Part shown: positions 9,319 through 17,575 of the stretch, in pieces
Numbering within the stretch: the stretch's first letter is position 1
Layout: each line of letters starts with the position of its first letter
NCBI GenBank assembly: GCA_016786585.1
Contig: JAEUUI010000030.1
Coordinates: 496,001 to 560,000, forward strand
Reading direction: 5' to 3'
Origin: Cyclobacteriaceae bacterium
GTDB lineage: Bacteria > Bacteroidota > Bacteroidia > Cytophagales > Cyclobacteriaceae
Length of the DNA stretch: 64,000 bases
The notes under the pieces: generated by a model
Database searches by the model: none
Seen by the model: the letters and a program-made list of their open reading frames with translations, nothing else
Told to the model about the DNA's origin: nothing
Program-made: the position numbers and the translations under genes

Positions 9319-9630
9319 TTAGCGCGTGTAGTAGCTAAATTATGTTTTGTGAAAGACCGATACTGCATCAACAATTTCTATTGATCTCCATGCACGTGTA
9401 AACATTCTGGCCGTTATCCGGTGGACACTGTCGAAAATATAGCGCACATGAAAAATCTTCCGCGCCAAGATTATAAGGTTAACATCAACATCTACTTTCG
9501 ACCAGCAACAGGCATAACGAAACGACATCCCTAAAACTATTCTCCTCTCCCCTTCATCACTAACACAATGAACAGCTGCAGATGCCGTTGGTAGTGGGAT
9601 AGATTATTACCTGCGGAAAAGTTGGATCGG
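9319..9630. other. Intergenic region downstream of the CHAT gene
   Basis: Just over 300 bases between the TPR-CHAT stop and the tRNA terminator. A 62-codon open frame on the minus strand (9340..9528) has no recognisable protein character. I see no promoter pair, RNA gene or repeat. Confidence 0.45.
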
Positions 9631-9641
9631 TATAAAATAAA

Positions 9642-9673
9642 AAAACCGCTAAAAGCATGCTTTCAGCGGTTTT
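9642..9673 (-). terminator. Rho-independent terminator of tRNA-Arg
   Basis: On the minus strand the arms AAAACCGCT and AGCGGTTTT enclose a GAAAGCATGCTTTT centre that also pairs. They are followed by a T-rich tract running on to about 9631. It begins 2 bases after the tRNA 3' end and so fits as its terminator. Confidence 0.85.
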
Positions 9674-9674
9674 G

Positions 9675-9748
9675 TGGACCCGGAGAGAGTCGAACCCCCA
9701 ACCTTCTGATCCGTAGTCAGATGCTCTATCCAATTAAGCTACGGGTCC
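9675..9748 (-). tRNA. tRNA-Arg (anticodon ACG)
   Basis: The minus strand reads GGACCCG...CGGGTCC plus discriminator A, giving a perfect 7-bp acceptor stem. The anticodon arm is TCTGA-CTACGGA-TCAGA, whose seven-base loop contains anticodon ACG; after A-to-I editing it would read CGN arginine codons. The T arm has loop TTCGACT on a stem with G-T pairs. The 3' CCA is not fully encoded and would have to be added enzymatically. Length is 74 nt including the discriminator base. Confidence 0.95.
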
Positions 9749-9805
9749 AGGTGTTAATTTTGGACTGCAAATGTAAATAATAAATTAAACCATCCAAAAA
9801 GAGCT

Positions 9806-9836
9806 TTTGCACCCGATACCAAAAAGTCTATTTTTG
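9806..9836 (+). promoter_or_regulatory. Bacteroidota-type promoter (-33 TTTG, -7 TATTTTTG)
   Basis: TTTG at 9806..9809 and TATTTTTG at 9829..9836 are separated by 19 bp, an exact match to the Bacteroidota sigma-ABfr consensus TTTG-N19-TAnnTTTG. Transcription would start near 9842, about 15 bases before the ATG at 9857. This also argues against the in-frame GTG at 9836, which lies within the -7 box. Confidence 0.8.
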
Positions 9837-9856
9837 TGCCTCCATATCCAAGTAAA

Positions 9857-10606
9857 ATGACCAATCCAACAAAAAAGCTGAACATTTTCCTGTTGCTGAT
9901 CACCCTCAGCACCGCAGCCTTTGCCCAGGACGTTGTCGCGCCTCAAACATCAACCGTTAAAAAGGGCCGCCCCAATATTCCGGGAACATTCCAGCTGGAT
10001 CTGGGCTTCAACTTCCCAACCGAGAAAGCCGGCTTCAACACCAGTTTCTTCGGCTCCAACACGGTTAACCTGTACTACTTCTACGACATGCGCCTTGGCA
10101 AATCCAAGTTCAGCATCCACCCGGGTGTAGGCTTTGGCCTGGAGCGCTATAAGTTTAACAACAATAAAACGCTGGGATATAACTCCGCGCAAGACACGGT
10201 GTTCATGACCGATGTAACTTTGCCGAACCTGCGCAAAACCAAACTGGTAACTAACTACATCGACATCCCGTTTGAAGTGCGCTTCAGCTCGCGGCCTGAT
10301 GATCCGAACCGCAGCTTCAAAGTATCGCTCGGCTTCAAGGTAGGCTTGCTGTATGAATCGTTCACCAAAATCAAATACAGCGAAGATGGCGAGCGCAAGA
10401 AGATCAAAGACAAACAGAACTTTAACCTCTTCCCGATCCGCTATGGCCCGTACTTCCGAATCGGGGGTGGTAACTTCTCGTTCTACGCCTACTACAGCCT
10501 GTCGCCTTTGTTCAAGAGCCACGGCTTCGGTAAAGAACAACTTAGCGGAAACGTTGCTGAGAACATCAACAACCTGACGTTCGGTATTTCGCTCGCAGCG
10601 TTTTAA
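9857..10606 (+). CDS. Outer-membrane beta-barrel protein
   Basis: A 249-residue exported protein starting MTNPTKKLNIFLLLITL and with a signal peptide ending AFAQ. The mature part has alternating hydrophobic/polar strands rich in Gly and aromatics, such as FQLDLGFNF, NLYYFYDM, FSIHPGVGFG, YIDIPFEVRF and VSLGFKVGLLYE, and ends in Phe. This is the pattern of eight-stranded outer-membrane barrels of the PorT/OMP_b-brl_2 type. The start at 9857 is chosen because it follows the consensus promoter and gives a compact signal peptide. An intrinsic terminator follows at 10629. Its substrate or partner is not evident. It is probably a single-gene transcript. Confidence 0.75.
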   Translation: MTNPTKKLNIFLLLITLSTAAFAQDVVAPQTSTVKKGRPNIPGTFQLDLGFNFPTEKAGFNTSFFGSNTVNLYYFYDMRLGKSKFSIHPGVGFGLERYKFNNNKTLGYNSAQDTVFMTDVTLPNLRKTKLVTNYIDIPFEVRFSSRPDDPNRSFKVSLGFKVGLLYESFTKIKYSEDGERKKIKDKQNFNLFPIRYGPYFRIGGGNFSFYAYYSLSPLFKSHGFGKEQLSGNVAENINNLTFGISLAAF

Positions 10607-10628
10607 TCGAAGAAAAGAAAGATATTTC

Positions 10629-10654
10629 AAAGCCCTCGAACGAGGGCTTTTTTT
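10629..10654 (+). terminator. Rho-independent terminator between convergent genes
   Basis: AAAGCCCTC (10629..10637) pairs with GAGGGCTTT (10642..10650) over a GAAC loop, and a run of seven T follows. It ends the barrel gene. The T-run overlaps the stop codon of the convergent enoyl-CoA hydratase. Confidence 0.85.
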
Positions 10655-11438
10655 ATTGCCCTTTAAAATCAGGCTTTCGCTTTTCGAGGAATGCAGTAAC
10701 ACCTTCCTTGTAATCATTCGAGGTACCGGCAATCTCCTGGCAATACGCTTCGTACTCAAGCATTTCTTCCAGTGTGCTGGTTACCGATTTGTTGAGCATG
10801 CGTTTGATCAGTCCGATGGATTTGGTTGGAGCTTTCGCGAAATAATCGGTATAGAACTTAACAGCCTGATCGAGCTCGGCCATCGGCACAGCTTTGTTGA
10901 TCAGTCCGATTGAAACTGCTTCCGTTGCTTTTACCCGGTTGCCCATGCTGCACAACTCGAACGCTTTGTTTATGCCCACAATGCGCGGCAAAAAGTATGA
11001 CGATCCCGAATCCGGCACAAGGCCGATATTAATGAACACTTCAATCAGCGTTGCTTCCTCCGCAGCCACAATTACATCGCACGCCAGTGCCAGCGAACAG
11101 CCTGCGCCCGCAGCCACCCCGTTAAGCCGGCATACAATCGGTTTGGGGAGGTTACGCATGGCGCTGATGATCGGGTTATATCGTTTGTGAAGTGACTGCA
11201 TGAACGACCGCTTCTGATCGCCCGAAGCTGCTTTCAGATCCTGTCCGGAACAAAATGCTTTTCCTTCACCGGTCAGTACGACCACACGCACCTGCGCATC
11301 TTTGGCAACCGCTTTCAGCGCATCCTGAAGTTCATACGTGATTTCATCATTCAATGCGTTGTACACATCGGGGCGGTTAAGCGTAATCGTGGCAACGCCT
11401 TGTTCCACCGAATACCTGAGGAATTGATAGGTGCTCAT
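10653..11438 (-). CDS. Enoyl-CoA hydratase/isomerase family protein, PaaG-like
   Basis: A 261-residue crotonase-fold enzyme, full length for the family. It shows ATITLNRPDVYNALND at the N-terminus, the oxyanion-hole segments FCSGQDL (about 60-66) and NGVAAGAGCSLALACD (about 104-119), and the acidic catalytic segment GLVPDSGSSYFLPR (about 138-151). Asp in 'PDSG', rather than the second Glu of true hydratases, is typical of PaaG (2-(1,2-epoxy-1,2-dihydrophenyl)acetyl-CoA isomerase). No other phenylacetate genes lie nearby, so a more general acyl-CoA hydratase/isomerase role is also possible. It is cytoplasmic. It lies 9 bp after the PAP2-like gene on the same strand, so the rpoN, PAP2-like and hydratase genes could be cotranscribed. 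Confidence 0.85.
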   Translation of the reverse strand: MSTYQFLRYSVEQGVATITLNRPDVYNALNDEITYELQDALKAVAKDAQVRVVVLTGEGKAFCSGQDLKAASGDQKRSFMQSLHKRYNPIISAMRNLPKPIVCRLNGVAAGAGCSLALACDVIVAAEEATLIEVFINIGLVPDSGSSYFLPRIVGINKAFELCSMGNRVKATEAVSIGLINKAVPMAELDQAVKFYTDYFAKAPTKSIGLIKRMLNKSVTSTLEEMLEYEAYCQEIAGTSNDYKEGVTAFLEKRKPDFKGQ

Positions 11439-11447
11439 AAAATATTT

Positions 11448-12071
11448 TTAAAACTGAAGGATAACTCCAAAAAAACCGATCAGCAATCCCGTCAACGCTC
11501 CTACCAACACTTGCCGGGGCGTGTGTGCATGCAACTGCAACCGGGCCGACATCACTACTCCCGCCAATAGCACCACTCCGATCGTCACCCAAAACAACAC
11601 CTGGTTGTCGGACTGCTGATTGAGCGGCAATAAAATACCGGCCAATCCTGCGATGCCGATCGCATGGACGCTCACTTTGTAGAACAACGTAATCAGAAAA
11701 CTCACCAGCACCAGTGCATCAACGATCAGGATAAACTTGAACACGTTATCGTCAAAGCCTGCCCGGCTCTGATAGGTGAGCATCCAGGTAAACGTGATAT
11801 ACAATACAAGGATCATAAAGAACGGAAACACGCGGTCCTTCCGTTCCTCCATGGTAAGCGACTTAACCGAACCAAGAAACTTTAACATCGACAGCATAAG
11901 CGCTGGCAATGCAAAACTCATCACGAAGTACAGGGCTACGAATGTCAACTGTGATTCTGCACTGATGGGGTACAAACCAGCCGGCAACACAAACGCCATT
12001 GTCAAAAACAGGTACGTACCCATCAGCAACGGGTGAAATACGTACGAAATAATACGGGACAGTACGTTCAC
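11448..12071 (-). CDS. PAP2-like integral membrane protein
   Basis: A 207-residue protein with about five or six hydrophobic segments. It has a charged cytoplasmic motif SLTMEERKDRVFP in the middle and MSARLQLHAHTPRQVLVG near the C-terminus. The latter resembles motif 3 of PAP2 phosphatases (SR...H...D), but the final Asp is replaced by Gln, and motif 1 is not clear. It may be a non-catalytic relative or a lipid-binding membrane protein. The start is GTG. The upstream rpoN stop TAG shares its last base with this GTG, so translation is probably coupled to rpoN. I cannot assign a reaction. Confidence 0.65.
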   Translation of the reverse strand: MNVLSRIISYVFHPLLMGTYLFLTMAFVLPAGLYPISAESQLTFVALYFVMSFALPALMLSMLKFLGSVKSLTMEERKDRVFPFFMILVLYITFTWMLTYQSRAGFDDNVFKFILIVDALVLVSFLITLFYKVSVHAIGIAGLAGILLPLNQQSDNQVLFWVTIGVVLLAGVVMSARLQLHAHTPRQVLVGALTGLLIGFFGVILQF

Positions 12072-13531
12072 TACTTCATTTCTTTACGGAGGCGCGCAAC
12101 GGGTATGTTCAACTGCTCGCGGTACTTGGCTACCGTGCGCCTGGCAATGTTGTATCCTTTTTCGTTCAGGATTTTTTCAAGACGGTCGTCCGAGAAAGGC
12201 TTGTTCTTGTCTTCGCTCTCGATGATGTCTTTAATGATTTGCTTCACTTCGCGTGAACTTACTTCTTCACCCGAATCGGTTGCAATACCTTCCGAGAAAA
12301 AGTATTTCAGCGGGAAAATTCCGAAGTCGGTTTGAACCGCCTTGCTGCTCGCTACGCGCGATACAGTCGAAATATCCATGTTAATCATCTGCGCGATGTC
12401 TTTCAAAATCATCGGCTTCAACTTGGTCTCATCTCCTTCCAGGAAGAAATCATACTGAAAATCAACGATGGCCTTCATGGTACGAAGCAGTGTGTGCTGG
12501 CGCTGCTTGATAGCATCAATAAACCACTTCGCGGCATCAAGCTTTTGCTTCACAAAGGTTACGGCCTCTTTCAGCTTCTTGTCTTTCTTGTCACCCTTAT
12601 CGTACGCCTTAAACATTTCAGTGTACGACTTACTAATGCGCAGCTCAGGTGCGTTGCGTGAATTCAGCGACAGTTCAAGCTTGCCGTTGTTATTCACGAG
12701 GATAAAGTCGGGCATGATATACTGATTCTTCACCATGCCGGTGGTGCTGCCACTTCCGGGTTTCGGATTCAGCTTAATGATAACTTCCATCGCATCGCGC
12801 ACAAACTCCTCATCTTCGGTGCCGAGCTTCTTTTGTATCTTCTGGTAATGCTTCTTGGTGAATTCATCGAAGCATTCGGAAATAATCTTTTTCGCAACCG
12901 CCACATCAATGTCGTGGCCATTGTCCATGCGGTCGAGTTGCAACAGCAAACACTCCTGCAGGTTCCGCGCGGCAATTCCTGCCGGATCGAACGTCTGAAT
13001 TTTTTTCAGGATGGCTTCAACTTCTTCTACCGTGGTGTCTATGCCCTGCGAGAACGCTAGGTCATTCACAATCGCATCCAAGTCTCTGCGGATGTAGCCG
13101 TCAGCTTCAATGCTGCCGATCAACTGCTTTCCAATCGCGTCCTGCTTTTCATCGAGGCCGAGATATCCCAGCTGCGACATGAGTTGTTCATGCAGGCTGG
13201 TTGCCATCGGGATCGGCATCTCACGGTCTTCGTCATCGCCACCGCCATCGCTCTGCATTTTATATCCGATCGAATCGTCATCCCCGAGGTAATCCTTCAG
13301 GTCGACATCATCTTCAGCTTTTGAATCCGTCTCATCAAACTCCTCCTGCTCGGTCTCTGTCTTTTCTTCCGGCTGTTCGGTTTCGCCTTCCTCAAGGGCC
13401 GGGTTGATTTCAAGTTCTTCTTCGATCCGCGTATCCAGCTCGGCCGTAGGCACCTGCAACAGCTTGATAAACTGAATCTGCTGGGGTGACAGTTTCTGTT
13501 GTAACGATTGATTTAGTCCGAGTCGCTGCAT
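12071..13531 (-). CDS. rpoN: RNA polymerase sigma-54 factor RpoN
   Basis: A 486-residue sigma-54 factor. Region I (1-48) is glutamine- and leucine-rich (LNQSLQQKLSPQQIQFIKLL). Region II (about 50-110) is strongly acidic. Region III has core-binding and helix-turn-helix parts, and the RpoN box ARRTVAKYRE is at 463-472. Sigma-54 directs polymerase to -24/-12 promoters and needs AAA+ enhancer-binding proteins; none of those is in this window. Length and motifs are normal. The gene is divergent from asnS, and its stop overlaps the start of the PAP2-like gene. Confidence 0.97.
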   Translation of the reverse strand: MQRLGLNQSLQQKLSPQQIQFIKLLQVPTAELDTRIEEELEINPALEEGETEQPEEKTETEQEEFDETDSKAEDDVDLKDYLGDDDSIGYKMQSDGGGDDEDREMPIPMATSLHEQLMSQLGYLGLDEKQDAIGKQLIGSIEADGYIRRDLDAIVNDLAFSQGIDTTVEEVEAILKKIQTFDPAGIAARNLQECLLLQLDRMDNGHDIDVAVAKKIISECFDEFTKKHYQKIQKKLGTEDEEFVRDAMEVIIKLNPKPGSGSTTGMVKNQYIMPDFILVNNNGKLELSLNSRNAPELRISKSYTEMFKAYDKGDKKDKKLKEAVTFVKQKLDAAKWFIDAIKQRQHTLLRTMKAIVDFQYDFFLEGDETKLKPMILKDIAQMINMDISTVSRVASSKAVQTDFGIFPLKYFFSEGIATDSGEEVSSREVKQIIKDIIESEDKNKPFSDDRLEKILNEKGYNIARRTVAKYREQLNIPVARLRKEMK

Positions 13532-13566
13532 TATTCTATTCCTCTCTGAGTCTGTTTTCGCTTAGG

Positions 13567-13574
13567 CAAATTTA
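13567..13574 (-). promoter_or_regulatory. Candidate -7 element of rpoN
   Basis: The minus strand reads TAAATTTG, an exact TAnnTTTG, 36 bases upstream of the rpoN ATG. I see no TTTG or TTG at 19-21 bp, so the assignment is tentative. Confidence 0.3.
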
Positions 13575-13670
13575 TCAATTCGGCTTATTCCTTAAAATCC
13601 CGCAAGGCAATTGACGTACCAAATCGACAACTTTAAAAAGTTTTTTGATAAAACTTACAAAATGCCGTTT

Positions 13671-13702
13671 TTTGCGCCCTTGCTGTCGGTGAAAAACGTT
13701 TG
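13671..13702 (+). promoter_or_regulatory. Candidate promoter of asnS
   Basis: TTTG at 13671..13674 and AACGTTTG at 13695..13702 are separated by 20 bp. The -7 box differs from TAnnTTTG at one base. The asnS ATG is 21 bases downstream. Confidence 0.5.
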
Positions 13703-13723
13703 AGCCACAGCCATTTACATCTT

Positions 13724-15160
13724 ATGAAACGGACTAAAATTAAAGAGCTTCTTTCGACAACGCCCACCGGGCAGCCGGTAACCGTGCAGGGTTGGGTGCG
13801 TACTTTCCGCAACAATCAATTTATTTCTATTAATGACGGCTCTACAATTCAGAATATACAGGCAGTGATCGATTTCACGGCAACCGATGAGGCTTTGCTG
13901 AAAAGAATTACCACAGGCGCGTGTATTTCCGTTTCCGGAGACCTGATTGCATCGCTCGGCAAGGGCCAGGCGGTGGAAGTAAAGGTTAAAGAACTCACTA
14001 TCCTGGGGGATTGCGATGCAGAGGCTTATCCGCTTCAGTTGAAGAACCGTCCGAGCCTGGAGTACCTGCGTGAGATTGCTCACCTGCGCTCGCGTACCAA
14101 CACATTCGGTGCGGTAATGCGTGTGCGACATGCAATGGCTTACGCCATCCATAAGTTTTTTAACGATCGCGGCTTCACCTACGTGCATACTCCTGTTATC
14201 ACAGGATCGGACGCGGAAGGCGCTGGTGCGATGTTCAAGGTTACAACACTGGACTTGAACAAGCTTCCTAAAAACGAAGCAGGACACATTGATTATAAAG
14301 AAGATTTCTTCGGTCGCGAAACAAACCTGACCGTATCGGGTCAGCTGGAAGGCGAAACCTATGCACTGGCGTTGGGTGATATCTATACGTTCGGACCGAC
14401 ATTCCGTGCAGAAAACTCGAACACAACCCGTCACCTCGCAGAGTTCTGGATGATCGAGCCCGAGATGGCGTTCTATGAGTTGGCCGATAACATGGAACTC
14501 GCGGAAGCATTCCTGAAATTCCTATGCAAGTATGCGCTCGACAACTGCGCGGACGATCTCGAGTTCTTAAACAAACGCGCGCAAGAGGAAGATGCAGGCA
14601 AGCCACAGGAACAACGCAGCGAGTTGGGATTGATTGACCGATTGAAGTTTATTGTAGAGAATGATTTTCAGCGGTTGTCATACACCGAGGCGATCGACAT
14701 ACTGAAAAACTCAAACCCGAACAAGAAAAAGAAATTCCAGTACCTCATTGAGAACTGGGGAGTTGACTTGCAGTCGGAGCACGAGCGTTACCTCGTTGAA
14801 AAACATTTCAAGAAGCCGGTGATTTTGTACAACTATCCGGCCGAGATCAAGGCATTTTACATGCGTCAGAATGAAGATGGTAAGACCGTTGCCGCGATGG
14901 ATGTGTTATTCCCGGGGATTGGTGAGATCATTGGCGGTTCGCAGCGCGAAGAGCGTTACGATCGTTTGGTCAAGCGTGTGAACGAACTGGGCTTACCGGA
15001 AAAAGAATTGTGGTGGTATCTCGATTTGCGCAAGTTCGGATCGGCACCGCACAGCGGCTTCGGACTGGGATTTGAGCGGTTGATGTTATTCGTTACGGGG
15101 ATGACCAACATCCGGGATGTAATTCCGTTCCCGCGTTTCCCGGGCAGCGCTGAATTTTAG
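13724..15160 (+). CDS. asnS: Asparagine--tRNA ligase
   Basis: A 478-residue class II aminoacyl-tRNA synthetase that charges tRNA-Asn with asparagine. The N-terminal OB-fold anticodon-binding domain (about 10-115) includes [20 protein letters not shown]. The catalytic domain shows motif 2 [21 protein letters not shown] and motif 3 [21 protein letters not shown]. The ending '[11 protein letters not shown]' is typical of AsnS rather than AspS, which supports asparagine specificity. The start ATG at 13724 follows a candidate promoter; an in-frame TTG at 13700 would overlap that promoter's -7 box. The gene is divergent from rpoN and probably monocistronic. Confidence 0.97.
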   Translation: MKRTKIKELLSTTPTGQPVTVQGWVRTFRNNQFISINDGSTIQNIQAVIDFTATDEALLKRITTGACISVSGDLIASLGKGQAVEVKVKELTILGDCDAEAYPLQLKNRPSLEYLREIAHLRSRTNTFGAVMRVRHAMAYAIHKFFNDRGFTYVHTPVITGSDAEGAGAMFKVTTLDLNKLPKNEAGHIDYKEDFFGRETNLTVSGQLEGETYALALGDIYTFGPTFRAENSNTTRHLAEFWMIEPEMAFYELADNMELAEAFLKFLCKYALDNCADDLEFLNKRAQEEDAGKPQEQRSELGLIDRLKFIVENDFQRLSYTEAIDILKNSNPNKKKKFQYLIENWGVDLQSEHERYLVEKHFKKPVILYNYPAEIKAFYMRQNEDGKTVAAMDVLFPGIGEIIGGSQREERYDRLVKRVNELGLPEKELWWYLDLRKFGSAPHSGFGLGFERLMLFVTGMTNIRDVIPFPRFPGSAEF

Positions 15161-15180
15161 ACGTTGCACATTTGTAACCC

Positions 15181-15213
15181 GTCATGGTGAGGGCGAAGCC
15201 CGAAGCATCCCCT
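15181..15213. repeat. REP-like intergenic element, copy 1
   Basis: GTCATGGTGAGGGCGAAGCC followed by CGAAGCATCCCC, with a small GGGC-GAA-GCCC hairpin. Related sequences occur at 28926 and 54733. It lies between the convergent asnS and universal stress genes and may act as their terminator or mRNA end structure. Confidence 0.5.
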
Positions 15214-15230
15214 ATTCGTGCACCTTTCGA

Positions 15231-16058
15231 TTACTTACTCTTGAACGCAAGCAACGGCACGTGGCTTTGAAACGCCATCTTTTTGGTAACGCTGCGGTGG
15301 AAAAGTTTTTCGTATGCGGTGCGCTTATGGGTGAACATGGCAACCATGTCGGCTTTAAGTTCTTTCACGTACGAATCAATTACTTTGTCGATCGGTTTTC
15401 CGGATTTGATTTTCACCGTGCTCTTCCGGTAATCAACCTGCTTTAAAATACTCTTTACTTTAATCTGAAGCTCTTCTTCGCTTTTAGTTTTATCGCATAC
15501 ATGTAATACGTGAAGTGTCGCGTCAAGCGCTTTTAAATATGGTTTGAGAATCCCGATTTCGTGCTCAAGGTATTTCAGATCAGCCGCATAAATTATGTTC
15601 TTGAAATTGGTGAACCGTGCACGCGATGGAATCGCCAGTACCGGAATCCGGCTTGCCTCCATAACAGACACAGTGTTACTACCCAGCACATATTTCGACA
15701 GGCCACTCGCTCCTTTCGTACCCATCACGATCAACTCCATATCGTTACGCTTCGCGAATAAGCGAACCGTGTTACTGAAAGAACGGCCCTTCCGGATTTT
15801 TACCACAATCGGGTTACCTGTTTTGTTCAGCTTCTCAGCCTCCTTTAGAACAGGTTCAAAACGCTGCTTCGCCAGCACGGAAGCCTCCCGGCTGATCGCC
15901 TTCGCTTCTTCCTGCAAACTGGCCCTTGTTGGTTTAACAAAGTTATCCATAACATGCAGCAAGGTTACCGAACCATTCAGGTGGTTAGCCATACTTACTG
16001 CATACTCAATCGCTACCTGCGAAAGCCTGGAGAAATCGGTGGGAACGAGAATGTTCAT
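15231..16058 (-). CDS. Tandem universal stress protein (UspA family)
   Basis: A 275-residue cytoplasmic protein with two UspA domains (about 1-147 and 152-275). The first begins MNILVPTDFSRLSQVAIEYA and has the ATP-binding signature GTKGASGLSKYVLGSNTVSV (G-x2-G-x9-G-S/N-T type). The second keeps the fold pattern ('AADLKYLEHEIGILKPY', 'VAMFTHKR') but its nucleotide loop is degenerate. Usp proteins bind ATP or AMP and help cells survive growth arrest and stress; a precise function cannot be read from sequence. It lies 33 bp after the DUF3052 gene on the same strand, possibly in one transcript. Confidence 0.9.
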   Translation of the reverse strand: MNILVPTDFSRLSQVAIEYAVSMANHLNGSVTLLHVMDNFVKPTRASLQEEAKAISREASVLAKQRFEPVLKEAEKLNKTGNPIVVKIRKGRSFSNTVRLFAKRNDMELIVMGTKGASGLSKYVLGSNTVSVMEASRIPVLAIPSRARFTNFKNIIYAADLKYLEHEIGILKPYLKALDATLHVLHVCDKTKSEEELQIKVKSILKQVDYRKSTVKIKSGKPIDKVIDSYVKELKADMVAMFTHKRTAYEKLFHRSVTKKMAFQSHVPLLAFKSK

Positions 16059-16091
16059 CGTATAGCAAGATAACTAACTTATTGATTTTCC

Positions 16092-16493
16092 TCAGCGGTC
16101 TTTTAACCGGAACACAAATTTCAATCCCGACCAGGTATCATCCACCGCACAAACTTTCACATCTACAAGCCCTGCACGCAGCCCGAAATCGCGAATCTTG
16201 TTTTCATCCAGATCGGTAACAACCTTGCTTGACTTCTTTGGCCACGATACCCAGAGCATCCCGTCTTTCTTCAGATGTTCAGCACATCGCACAAACTCCT
16301 TTTCGAATGTCTTTTGATCTTTCACGAACATGTGAATGAATTCAATTGCTCCTGAAAGATTTTTTCGGATCACATTAGTCTTCGGAAGACCCACGAGTGT
16401 TTTGTAATTCTCTGGAGGCTGAAAAAGGTAAAGCTCAGCGTCATCCTTGATGCCAAGTTTCTTCAGTAATGGTGTTTGAGAATATCCTGCCAT
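16092..16493 (-). CDS. DUF3052-family protein
   Basis: A 133-residue soluble protein starting MAGYSQTPLLKKLGIKDDAELYL, characteristic of DUF3052. The family fold resembles a small methyltransferase-like alpha/beta domain, with 'FVRCAEHLKKDGMLWVSWPK' and a final 'WSGLKFVFR', but no SAM-binding glycine loop is visible. The function is not established; members are often predicted to bind nucleotides or to be remnants of methyltransferases. It lies 33 bp upstream of the universal stress gene and 32 bp downstream of the PD40 protein gene, so the three may form a transcription unit. Confidence 0.85.
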   Translation of the reverse strand: MAGYSQTPLLKKLGIKDDAELYLFQPPENYKTLVGLPKTNVIRKNLSGAIEFIHMFVKDQKTFEKEFVRCAEHLKKDGMLWVSWPKKSSKVVTDLDENKIRDFGLRAGLVDVKVCAVDDTWSGLKFVFRLKDR

Positions 16494-16525
16494 CAGGAGG
16501 TATGTTTGGTACCCTCCATCAAAGT

Positions 16526-17485
16526 TTACTTACTGCCTTCAATTTTCAAAGTGGAAATGTCCACCTGGTAAATATCACCCAGGCCATTTCCGGCACTTTT
16601 TAAGCGCTTATTCAACTCGACAGTGGTTTCTTTTTTTGTTGATTGATTTCTGTTTCGGGTACTCGCAAAGAAAAAGTACCGGCCATCCCGGCTCACTTTG
16701 GGTGAGAACTCGGTTACGCCTGAATTAAACGGTTCAAGAAGCCTAACGGCCGGTGTCCATGCTCCATCATTTTTATAAGCAATATACAAATCAGCGTGAT
16801 CAAGATGGTCGGGCCGCGCAGCCATAAAAATTAGGTTTTGCTCATCCCGTGAAATGAACGGCTCAAACTCGCTGCCATCCGTATTGATCGCTTCCCCGAG
16901 ATTTTCAGGCTGCTGATACATTCCGTTCTTTACCTCACTTCTATAAATATCAGCCGCCCCTCTTCCGCCGGTCCTACGCGAACCGAAATAGAGCGTTCCG
17001 TTATCGGCCAGCGTTGGGTAATATTCACTCTGATCGCTGTTGATTACATCCGGCAACCGTAAGGGTGTACTCCATCCTGTTTTTGTGCGCGTCATCCTCC
17101 AGATGTCAAAATCTTTTGCAGGTTCGCCTTCGCGTAGCGGACGATTGGAGATGAAATAAAATTCTTTTCCGTCATGGGTGATGAACGGATCGGCATCCCA
17201 GTACGTGCCGGAAAACGGAGCAATCTCAGGAGCAGTCCACGTGTTATTTCTGAAATATGAAACACAGATAGTCCACTTGCTCAGGTCCGGAGCGCTTTTA
17301 ACAAAGTACAGCGTATCTCCCGTAACAGAAAACTCAGCATGAGATTCATAATCTCCTGCGCTTATGATGCCTTCTGCAAACAGCATTGGTTCGGGTAAAG
17401 GCTGTTTTGAAGCATAGCGTGGAGCTTGTGCGCAGCACAACATGCTGATCGCAACAAGCGCAATAGTGACAAGATTCAGTTTCAT
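16526..17485 (-). CDS. Exported PD40/WD40-like beta-propeller protein
   Basis: A 319-residue exported protein with signal sequence MKLNLVTIALVAISMLCCAQ. The mature part has five or six propeller blades of the TolB/PD40 type: SVTGDTLYFV, THDGKEFYFISNRP, ADNGTLYFGSRR, SRDEQNLIFMAARPD and SRDGRYFFFAST. Such proteins in Bacteroidota are usually periplasmic or surface-associated, and the propeller serves protein or ligand binding; no enzyme motif is seen. The ATG at 17485 was chosen over a frame extending 30 codons upstream, because only the shorter form starts with a signal peptide and the extension would run into the preceding terminator. The role is unknown. Confidence 0.8.
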   Translation of the reverse strand: MKLNLVTIALVAISMLCCAQAPRYASKQPLPEPMLFAEGIISAGDYESHAEFSVTGDTLYFVKSAPDLSKWTICVSYFRNNTWTAPEIAPFSGTYWDADPFITHDGKEFYFISNRPLREGEPAKDFDIWRMTRTKTGWSTPLRLPDVINSDQSEYYPTLADNGTLYFGSRRTGGRGAADIYRSEVKNGMYQQPENLGEAINTDGSEFEPFISRDEQNLIFMAARPDHLDHADLYIAYKNDGAWTPAVRLLEPFNSGVTEFSPKVSRDGRYFFFASTRNRNQSTKKETTVELNKRLKSAGNGLGDIYQVDISTLKIEGSK

Positions 17486-17525
17486 GGCGATGATTTTAAA
17501 TTCAGCAAAATACCCGCGGGGTATC

Positions 17526-17553
17526 AAAAAAAAAATGCCGCAAGCTGCGGCAT
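17526..17553 (-). terminator. Rho-independent terminator of the small lipoprotein gene
   Basis: On the minus strand ATGCCGCA pairs with TGCGGCAT over a three-base loop, and ten T follow. It ends the transcript of the lipoprotein at 17576..18142 and isolates it from the PD40 gene downstream. Confidence 0.9.
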
Positions 17554-17575
17554 CTCTTCGTAAGTCGGTGAGCAA

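Noticed and set aside
9340-9528. A 62-codon frame on the minus strand after the CHAT gene
   Set aside because: No hydrophobic pattern, motif or start context; ordinary chance frame.
9950-10759. A 269-codon open frame antisense to the outer-membrane barrel gene
   Set aside because: It has highly biased composition with no motif or start region, and it mirrors the codon pattern of the sense gene, which has a promoter, signal peptide and terminator.
12468-13407. Several plus-strand open frames inside rpoN
   Set aside because: They lie entirely within a well-supported sigma-54 gene and show no protein-like features.
16494-16506. AGGAGG-like string near the DUF3052 start
   Set aside because: AGGAGG is on the plus strand while the gene is on the minus strand, so it cannot serve as a ribosome binding site for it.
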